Below, piece after piece: positions 55,633-64,000 of a DNA stretch of 64,000 bases. The first letter of the stretch is position 1; each line of letters begins with the position of its first letter. Source of the DNA: Patella vulgata (lineage: Eukaryota > Mollusca > Gastropoda > Patellidae). The notes beneath the pieces are model-generated. The model saw only the letters and a list, made by a program, of their open reading frames with translations, did no database searches and was not told where the DNA came from. The translations under genes and the position numbers were made by a program. The stretch spans positions 28,415,540-28,479,539 of the forward strand of contig NC_065884.2 of the NCBI RefSeq assembly GCF_932274485.2, read 5' to 3'.

Positions 55633-56160
55633 AAACAGAATATCATTGCATGATTAATATATGCGAATAATATATTTATATAGGTATCAGCTTTACAATT
55701 TAATTATTATATGGAAAATATACATTAAAATATTAATGGTCCTTCTTAGAGTTTTCAATACTGGGAATACTAGTTGTTCACTTGGGCATGTAGGAACCAT
55801 GTCAAAATTCAGTATATTTGGATGTTTTAAATTTCCAATCTACATTACTACTAACAATTATGGTTTAAAGCTTTCTTATGAAATCTCATCGACATTTTTC
55901 ATTTCTACTTGAACTCTAGTGCCCACAATTTTGTTTTAAAAATAACTACAATATATTTGTAAAAATATTCAACTTTTGTAGTCTACAAGGTTTCTATCTA
56001 TATTGTATTAAATTGATTTATACAGAAAGAGAAGGGATTGATTTGGATGTATTTTATGTTGATGTTATGTCAGATATATAATTTTGTTGTAATTCAAAGA
56101 CCATTTATTTAGCTTACTATATATGTACAAACAATAAATAAAGGAGAACATTAAGATATC

Positions 56161-56849
56161 ATTGTAGTTGTTGTGGTGAATGGTCATATTATGAAACTCT
56201 TCCAGGCAGTTGTCATGCAAGCAACATTATCAAAATTGTTCACAGCAAAATTGTCCTTTTGGATAAGTTGTCTAAAGCTGTTGTTTTCCAGACAAAGTTG
56301 CTGTGTTGGCATATTTCAGGGCTTTGTATGGCTATCTTTATGCCTTCAAAAAATCTGATCCCTACTGTGTTGGGGGTATGTGTGGCCGTATGGGTTAACG
56401 CATGTGATTTAGATCATTAGGTCTGTAATTGAGTCATGTCGCTTGGTGCCAATTCCCCGCTGTTATGTGACACTTCCCACTAGATCAGAAATGGATTCTT
56501 CTGTCCAGGGTTCATCATCAGTCACGTGTAATGTACATTACCATTTGGGGTGGATCAATTGGAACAAGTTTTGTGCAGTCAGTAAAGGGATGCGCCATCC
56601 ACCTTGTCATTCGCCGTGGACCGTCAGGTGTAGGTACATCGGTGCACCCAGAAACCCTTACACCGCCCCCCCTTCCCCAACATTTTTGGGCTAGCTACGG
56701 GCCTGCCCCAGGTTTATTAACTTCATTATTTCGTGGTATGGAATCCAGTCCAGTCCATTGTTTTGATTTATAATAATTATATATTTACCTGTTTTATGTA
56801 ACTCTCTGTACTTTGCATGGGGCTTAAATAATGCATAGTTTGATAATAG
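56161..56849. other. Intergenic DNA with a SINE B head fragment
   Basis: 56385-56470 matches the SINE B head (TGTGGCCGTATGGGTTAAC, ATTAGGTCTGTAATTGAGTC). The C-rich open frames 56443-56773 show no family. Confidence 0.5.
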
Positions 56850-57387
56850 GGTTTTTGGAACATCGATGGTCTTCCAACAAATGATATAGCCAGTAGAGGT
56901 AGAATAGAACATTTTGTAAATAATTTAGATCTTGTTTGTTTTATGGAGGATTAGGTTAACCAAGAGCAAGTAGATTTAGATTGTTATAAATATTCTTTAT
57001 CAGATTATACAGGTTTCTGTGTGCAAGAAATAGTAGCAACTCTGATCATCTGTTACTTAGTTTGGTGTAAAATAAGCAAATCCATCTTCAGTATTGAGAA
57101 CGACGTATTGAAATAGTTTAATTATTACCTTCAAAAATATTTGACATCGCAGCTCTTTAAACAATATTATAGATGGTAGCTTCAATGCTCGAAATGGAAC
57201 ATTGGGTGATATATTTTATGCTGAAGATCCTCTGGATCGGGACAAGCAATTACCTTATTTTACTTTTCAGATTTCATGTATCGATACTATTCCGAAAAAC
57301 GTAACAAGTGATTAAAATATTTTCAGAAACGAGGTAAATAATAATTTGTGCTAACACGAACATGTGTATTTTAAAGGGGTATTATGT

Positions 57388-57729
57388 ACGAAAGCCCAGA
57401 AGGCTAATTCCAAAATTCAAAATGCCAAATTTCAAATTTCAAATTTCAAAATTCATGTCTTACCAATAAAATACCAAATTGGCAGCCCCCCCCCCCCAAT
57501 TAAACAAATTAGAATTTAAGTAAATTGTAATTTAACACAACCAACCTAATTAGTGCTAGTTTACCTATCTGATGCCTGGGCCGGATAAACACCCGTTCCA
57601 AATTACTAGATTCGAAATTCCAAATCTAGTAATTTGGAACGTGTATTTATCCGGCCCAGGCATCAGATATCTAGCACTAATTAGTTGTGTAAAATTACAA
57701 TTTGGAATGAGCCTTCTGGGCTTTCGTAA
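57388..57729. mobile_element. Foldback element of about 340 bp inside a family D repeat
   Basis: Ends TACGAAAGCCCAGAAGGCT and AGCCTTCTGGGCTTTCGTA are exact inverted copies, and an inner pair GATGCCTGGGCCGGATAAAC / TTATCCGGCCCAGGCATC also pairs. ATTATG flanks both sides as a possible target duplication. A run of 13-14 C lies in the left arm. Confidence 0.8.
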
Positions 57730-57769
57730 TTATGGAAGATTAGATAAAGGGGTGGCACTCTGAACCTAG

Positions 57770-58195
57770 ATATTAGCGATTGAATTTTAAATGGGCATTA
57801 TGGAAGATTAGATAAAGGGCTGACACCTCATTATAATAGTTAAAAACTAGATAACGTAATGGGAATATGCTAAAAATTTCAGTCAAATTGTTCCACTCTG
57901 AACCGAGATATTAGCAATTGAATTTTAGGCCTAGCCTCGATCATCATTATTTAAGTCGGTACGATAAAACACATAGTCTCGATTATCTATTTTTGCATTT
58001 AATCATCAATAAGCGTTTTAATCATCAATAAGCGTTGAGCAGCAGATCGGATTCATGTCCACGAAAATCGAACACATGAGATCGCATCGAGAGTTGATTA
58101 CGGTCTTTTCATGACAATAGTTTATATAATATTTCAGGCCTAAAAAAAGACCCACAATAGGTAGATTTGGCTCTTGCATAATGTATGTTTAAATG
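57770..58195 (+). repeat. MITE-like repeat family D, copy 3
   Basis: GGGCATTATGGAAGATTAGA to CTCTTGCATAATGTATG, same layout as 7797-8200. Its left part is partly duplicated on both sides of the hairpin at 57388-57729. Confidence 0.65.
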
Positions 58196-58548
58196 ACCAG
58201 ACTTTATAATTAAGTGATACATGTTATCATTATAACGGTTGTAGTATCATAGTTTAACATTCCATATTTAAGGAAATTGCTTTATTTAATATAGGACTAC
58301 TTCCAATTAATGAATTTTCTGATCAATGTCTACTGTGAGTTTAGTCGTTATAATAAATATTCTGCCACATGACCGTTTATGTAAACAATGTAATAATAAT
58401 GAAATAGAAGACGAATACCATTTCATATTTGATTGTAATTATGATAGATATATTGCCATCTTAGAAATTGAAAATTTACACTAATTATGAAAAGAAATCC
58501 GCGAACGACTATCTTGAAATTACAATAGTCAGCCGAACCTCATAACTT

Positions 58549-58917
58549 GGGAATCACGGTGGCTAAGACGCTGGCTCGCTAGCCCGGAGGTCGGGTGTTC
58601 GATCCCTGCATTGGCCGAGAAAGTTCATCCAGATTTTCCGGCGTGGTTCTCCCTTGTCAGTGATGCAGGACGGAGTGGCTGACAAAGAAAGCTGTCTAGT
58701 CGTTTGGATGGGACGAAAATCCGAGGTCCCGTGTACACATTGGCGTGCGCGTAAAAGATCCCTTGACAGTTGGAATTCGATAAAAGAGTAGGCCGTAGTG
58801 CCGCTGTCCGGGCAAAATTTCCCTCATAGCACACTGTATGGCATATGCCCGTCTTCATTAGCCCAGTTCGGAGCAAAACAGTAGGACGTTAAACCCCATT
58901 TCATTTTTTTTTTCATT
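58549..58917 (+). repeat. SINE A, full-length
   Basis: Head GGGAATCACGGTGGCTAAGA, B box GTGTTCGATCCC, body GTAGGCCGTAGTGCCGCTG, tail GACGTTAAACCCCATTTCAT then T-rich. Confidence 0.85.
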
Positions 58918-59526
58918 TAATTGACCCTATATGGTCTTCCGTATAATATATTTACTTATGTCTTTAGTTAACTATCAAGGTAGATAATGTTTGGTAATCA
59001 AACAAAATACTGATATTTTGGCGGTATTTAATTAGCACGGATCCTTTAATAGCAATTTAAGTCATTTACAAATTGTGCCGATCACAATATGAAAATGTTC
59101 CCAGCTTGTGTAAAACCGTGTAGGCTATAATGTATGTTGACATGTGAAAATGGGATTATATAATTGAACGTCAACTGCGGCTATTTCTCGTGTATACCTT
59201 TATTATATCTTCAAAAGACAAAAAAAATCAATAAGGATTGTCCTAGATGTACGCTTAAACGATTTGTTAATGCAGTCTAATACGACGCGCTAATTACTGT
59301 ATCTTTTTAATTAGTTAGTTTACGAAAGTAATAACTTTACCTTTTACCTTTGTTAGTTAAAACATGCACTGCTAAGGCCAGCGTTATTTTTTCATATTAC
59401 ATATACAGATTAGAGACCATAATTATTGTCCCCGTCCAACCAAATGTAATGAGCTTTTGTACGTGATTCATTACTAGGCATTAGAAATAGGCATACCGAC
59501 AGGACTGTGTGAAAGTAAAGTTTACA
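58918..59526. other. Intergenic DNA upstream of the possible receptor exon
   Basis: No repeat or coding stretch recognised. If the exon at 59527 is real its promoter should lie here, but I see no clear core element. Confidence 0.4.
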
Positions 59527-59626
59527 ATGATGGACACAAATGGGACACATTTCAGTGATATTCTCGAAACAGAGGAATTGGAGCCATGGATGTATTTTAT
59601 AATAGGAGTTTACCTTTTACTTACAG
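59527..59626 (+). CDS. Possible first exon of a seven-transmembrane receptor (opsin-like?)
   Basis: ATG ATG opens 33 codons ending at the strong donor GTATGT in phase 1. The short, acidic N-terminus has an N-glycosylation sequon (NGT), then TEELEPWMYFIIGVYLLLT, which resembles the entry into helix 1 of opsin-type receptors (pattern Y-hh-G-h-Y-L). I could not find the next exon in the remaining 4.4 kb, so it may lie beyond the window. Family assignment is a guess from a few residues; it could also be a chance open stretch. Confidence 0.35.
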
Positions 59627-61744
59627 GTATGTTTTCTTTTATTCAACTTAGGGGTGAAATATACAAGTAACCACGCGTCTGTTAAATTTTTGAAGGGCAG
59701 CCAGATATCATAGACACATAAATAAACAATATGAATAGTTAAGACAATTACTCTCACCAACAAAAGGGAATTGATATATTCAGAAAATTTCCATATTTAA
59801 TTATTTGTACTGATATAATAGAAATTTAAAATATTTCATCATTTGCAATTTAGAACAAATATTAAATAAAATAATATATACAGATCTCACAATTCAGACA
59901 TTTCTAGGGTAAGTGTCAAACCTAACCAAATATAAATCGGAAAATTTCGGAATTTATAATGGCCTCCAAGAAAAAAAATGGGAATAGTTTTACATGATAG
60001 TAGTATTCAAAATAAACTTTCAATAGTCTAATTATGGAGAGAAAAAACAAGTCAGTAAAGGATTTTGAAAAGCTCAGCTACAGGCTTGTCTCCAGTTTAA
60101 CCATAGAACTAGAATTCTAATTTTATTGTTTAACATACAACCAACATATTTGGGGTGTGTGTGTGTGGGGGGGGGGGGGTATCAACGGGCTTGGCTTATC
60201 AAAGCGCCAATGCCTCTTGAATTCTTATTCAAGATCTATTAAAATGGACTTTGCGAATAAATATAAAGTATATTCCATGTTTGTAAGATAATTTCTTATA
60301 TGAATTCATTGGGTGGAAATCATCTTACTATATACATGTATTAGGCAGACCAAGCTCAGTAAAGCCGGGGAACAAAATAATTTGATTTTGTGAGCTCCGT
60401 GCATATTCTATAATTTTCTCTCGTCTCACGACTCAGTAACTTTGACTAGGACATTCCCTGGACAGACTGTCTCAGTTTTAGGCTATTATATTTTAATAGG
60501 AAATTTTGAACAAGGGGAGGGGCACACTGATCCGCAGTGAATATTCGCTTGGCCGCTACAATTCGTCTTAGGTCTGTAAAACAGATTGGGGGAGGGGGTG
60601 TAAACGATGCAAAACCATATGGACCTTTTTCTAGGAATAGCAGGAGAGATATGGGGTTTAATGTCCACTCGACACAAACTAGGTCATTTTGGGACTATTT
60701 CTAGGAATTAACCCACGGCTAGTGAACTGAAAGGTGTTAAATTCTTATTTTCGACATTTTCGAAAAAGAAATATAAAAAAAGAACCTTGGGCGGACCCGG
60801 CCAAATCAATTCATTCTAGCTCTTTGAATCTTGATTTATACGAATATACTTTTTACGTTTTTATCTTCATTGTGCCTTTTCAGATTTTATAACATTTTAT
60901 ATAATACTAGCAGGATACTCGGCTTCTCCCAGGTTGACCCGGAGCCCGAGATCTATGACCTTGACCGTCATAAATCAGTGTCTAAAACAAGTAAATTGGC
61001 ACAATCTCTGGGATCTTTTCTTGTGATTTTTCATAGCGAAGTGGATGAAAAAAATCAGTTTGTTGCCTCTTACGTGTAAACAGTTTGCGAGATTCTTATT
61101 TCCGTTTCGTATGTTTGCGCAATATTGTCCGTTTTGATTTCTACCGATATGTGGAAACTATGGAAGGGTATCGTTGCCAATATTAGGCTAATTAATGCTC
61201 TGCTACAATGTCTTTTCCACCATTAATTATACAAATGTATGTAAAAAGTACAATGTACAAAGTCCTAATAGCCTACCGGTAATGATAAAGTCAAAATATC
61301 TCTAAGGCAAGAGTTAAATGTAAAACATCAAATGTTAAAGGAGCTAAATCGCTAATATTTGGGACCTAGAAATTGACCCAAATGGGTCGCAACGCATATA
61401 ATAATGTAAACTGATTGTATATAAACTGATTTATATTCAATTGTTTCCGTTTTGACTCTAATTTCAAATCAGTTATGTCCCAGCGAAATACGGCATGAGT
61501 CTCAACCGAATGACAATTTCTAGCGTCTGGTTATTCCAGTCTATTGCGCATGCTCTCCAATAAGATATGGCGTCGCCGTTTGACAGGAGTTGTGGAATAT
61601 GTGTAGCCTCGTTCTTTCTGGTCACGTGTTACAAATGACGCTGAAACGCACTCTGAAACATGGTAAAATGTTTATTTGTTCTTAAATATTGGATATCAGG
61701 GCCCGGTTCCTAGAAAATTCTTAAAGTAAGCTTCACTTTTTCTC
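59627..61744. other. Intergenic or intronic DNA, nothing coding recognised
   Basis: Contains a G run (60167-60179) and a minus-strand SINE B tail at about 60650-60706 (GGGTTTAATGTCCACTCGAC). The frame 60831-61079 has no family resemblance. Confidence 0.45.
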
Positions 61745-63155
61745 ACAAGGAAGTAAATTTGCTATCCCTTCAAAGATTCCCAGGAAAATGCATTTCGTTT
61801 GTTTTGGCGATACCTGGAGCAAAGCTATTTGTTTCCGAATGTTTCCGTTGTATTTCAATTTTTGGTCGAAATGGTTGCGATAAGATACGCATTTCGCAAA
61901 AATTAAGAAATGAACTTGAATTTTGGCGTTTTCTAGATAACTGGAATGATTCTAATCCATGGAAGCCAGAATATCTTCAGATTATAGATGGAGTGCTAAA
62001 TTTACTTTTAAAGGAGGTTCAAGTGTAATCCATGATTATTTGGACAAATTTTTCTTAGATGTCCCTATTGCTGTTAAGGAAGCCAAAACAATAGACTCGG
62101 TGCTTGTGTCGAGAACAAAGTATTGATTTGCTGCTGGAATAATCAGATGTGCCGGTCGCCTATTCTAACTAGCATCCTAAAGGACTTGTCATTTCTTAAT
62201 GTGGAATACAATATTTATATTAACTTGATTTATGTATTGTCTGCCTCTAACGAAGCCGATGCTCCTTTCAGAACCTTGACCAAGTCAGATGCTTGTATTT
62301 CGCATATGACATTTTAAAAGGGTAGAGCAGTTCTTTGGGCCTCACACTTTAAATCTAATGACGTTAGATTCTAACTGTATGATTGGTTAGGATAGCTCCC
62401 CATTAAAACATTACACACCTTTTGAAACGCCTTTATCGACTCGAGTTAACGTATTTGCTCAAATCATAACAGATGATGAAAACCCTTATGTTTCCCCCCT
62501 TTTAATTTAATTCCATCCATCTTAATGTTTTTGGAAGAACAATCTATACATTGTACGGTTATAGTGCCTGCGTTATCTCCCACCCCTGCATGGTTTCCAA
62601 AGTTGGCACGATTCTGCCATGAAGCTAATTTGTTGGCTTTTAAGGGGGACAAATCGGCTGTGTTATATCCTTCGAAGTCTGGATTCAAGCTAGACAAATT
62701 AAGTTTACCGTGGAATTTGTGGGTCGTTCGTTTAACACCCCAACTTAAAGGAAATGTAGCTAATTTAAAATTTTCTGTCCTCCATGATATGATCTCATTT
62801 TCCGTTTGTCATTATTGGCAATCCGATCGTGTCTAATCTAAAACCATTTGTTACGGAAGGAAAGCTGTTGTGCATAGCCGGTAAGAGAATTTTAGATATA
62901 ATTCATAATTTGCATTGCATGTCTAAGTCTATTGCATGTAATATTCTTATAGTGCACGTTGGTACCAATGGCATTAATAAACACTTGAAAAAATTCGATC
63001 AGTTAGCTGTCTGTATGGAAAGCTTAAAAGACTTGATGTCTGTATTAATACGATGTTTTAAGGAAACTATTTTAATTTTTTCTGAGATATTGTATACAGA
63101 AAAAAAAGATATTAAAGCTCGTTGCGACTTGGTAAATAAGCATGTGTTAAAATAG
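61745..63155 (+). mobile_element. DIRS-like (tyrosine-recombinase type) retroelement fossil fragment
   Basis: Parts on the + strand: an RNase H-side segment (FPGKCISFVLAIPGAKLF, then LEFWRFLDNW), a stretch with NEADAPFRTL, and near 62870-63120 an SGNH-hydrolase-like stretch with ILIVHVGTNG and ILIFSEIL. The first two blocks resemble the region after the reverse transcriptase in DIRS-type elements as I remember them (inference). A reverse transcriptase core and terminal repeats are not visible. Broken, several breaks; looks old. Confidence 0.6.
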
Positions 63156-64000
63156 AAATGATTCCACTGCTGGTGTCTTCCGCCTTACTCCAGCCACAGT
63201 AGTGGCTCGTCAAACCGAGTTCCTTTGCGCAAGTTTTTTTAGTCAAATGACTACAAAAACGTTACTGGCCTATAGCTCTGTAACAGTGTAAATCTTCGGT
63301 AATAAATACACACTGGAATTATCCTTTAAACTGTTTAAAACCGGAAAACATAAAATATCATATACACAAAACAGCACGTCCGACAGGCGGAGTGACTGTC
63401 CTGGAAACGGGATAAAACCTAGAATCTTGAATGAATGTACAATTCGGTATTTAAAGAAGCTCGCATCTAAGGATTAAATTAAATATACTCCGTTAATAAA
63501 ACATTAAAGATACTAATTACATATAATAGAAATAATAAGGATTAAGCTTAAAATACAGTATAAACTATTAATGAGTTGGCTGTCCACCATCGGTTACCAA
63601 GTTAAAGATTAATGGCTTCAGGTATAATCGGTATTAAAAGAAATCTATTGAAATTTAAATAAGTTATTAAAACAACACATTGGACATTAAATGAATGAAT
63701 GAATTAATAAAGGAACGAATGAATAAATGCACGAATTATATCCCCATTACAGCTCCCTTAATTTACACATAAACTGACAAAAAACTGTACTGCACATAGC
63801 TGAACATATAATAAACCAATTCCCACTGAAATAAAGGTGAAGCCTTACCGCATTACTATATGATAGGAAACCCAACTGTGTTGTGTGTTTGAACCTATTT
63901 GAACTTGCGTAAGGATTCTTAGACTGTATCAATTGTAGCGTTAAACACAGTTTAACGATATATTTAATTGTAGTTAGTGTTAAGGTTTTCAGAAAAGGGG
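63156..64000. other. Window end, nothing recognised
   Basis: A+T-rich DNA without recognisable genes or window-internal repeats. Confidence 0.45.

Larger units (their letters stand above)
53244..56160 (+). other. Probable 3' UTR and downstream DNA of the Myo1c-like gene
   Basis: No coding capacity recognised. AATAAA signals occur at 53610-53615 and, doubled, at 56133-56142; either could end the transcript. The stretch also holds a 27-bp minisatellite and a minus-strand SINE (own entries). UTR extent is unknown without transcripts. Confidence 0.4.
56850..58490 (+). mobile_element. LINE remnant: endonuclease start and C-terminal finger, middle replaced by MITEs
   Basis: About 56850-56945 reads NIDGLPTNDIASRGRIEHFV then NNLDLVCFMED, the opening of an APE endonuclease. 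About 57170-57330 reads FNARNGTLGDI, the GDFNAR block. About 58370-58470 reads RLCKQCNNNEIEDEYHFIFD, the C-terminal C-C-H-type block of such LINEs. The catalytic reverse transcriptase is missing, and 57383-58200 is occupied by family D and a hairpin. Frames are broken. Confidence 0.65.

Noticed and set aside
56443-56773. Overlapping C-rich open frames
   Set aside because: Begin in a SINE B head fragment and show no protein family.
58549-58630. tRNA gene
   Set aside because: A and B boxes belong to a SINE head; the rest of a cloverleaf is not kept and SINE body follows.
60831-61079. 82-aa frame between the receptor-like exon and the DIRS fossil
   Set aside because: Does not look like opsin helices 2-3 and has no suitable acceptor in phase.

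Overview
The window is eukaryotic, A+T-rich and animal-like. About 50 kb of it is one spliced gene on the + strand. Its 30 coding exons read as a class I unconventional myosin of the Myo1c/Myo1h type: the spliced protein is 1028 aa, all boundaries are GT-AG and every junction keeps frame. The repeats are tRNA-headed SINEs ending in GTTAAACCCCATTTCATTTC, TIR elements with CGCCCACATTTT ends, and many foldback elements. From memory these resemble molluscan genomes, so a mollusc is my best guess. That is inference, not something the sequence proves.

Layout. 1-2.7 kb: upstream DNA with SINEs. 2.8-53.24 kb: the Myo1c-like gene (motor domain about residues 1-696, two clear IQ motifs plus one degenerate, TH1 lipid-binding tail to residue 1028). 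A 39-nt in-frame acidic microexon candidate sits in the tail at 41849-41887, directly behind a SINE. Introns hold a Tc1/mariner element (17.9-19.4 kb), non-autonomous Tc1 relatives (29.8, 33.3 and 43.1 kb), two TTAA-flanked piggyBac-like elements (20.1 and 26.5 kb), LINE fragments (13.1, 23.7 and 44.1 kb), a broken Ty3/Gypsy fossil (45.4-49.9 kb), tandem-unit TIR repeats, and a 1.2-kb AT foldback (35.05-36.24 kb). 53.24-59.5 kb: probable 3' UTR and intergenic DNA with a 27-bp minisatellite, a split LINE and nested MITEs. 59.53 kb: a possible orphan first exon of a seven-transmembrane receptor. 61.7-63.2 kb: a broken DIRS-like fossil with an SGNH-hydrolase-like stretch.

How it fits together: one host motor gene has absorbed nearly all the repeats into its introns. 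Two places show repeats touching the splicing signals: the SINE-adjacent microexon, and a 29-bp ladder of copied 3' splice sites in front of the penultimate coding exon. I found no operon, CRISPR array, rRNA or free-standing tRNA gene. The most novel candidates are those two splice-site structures.
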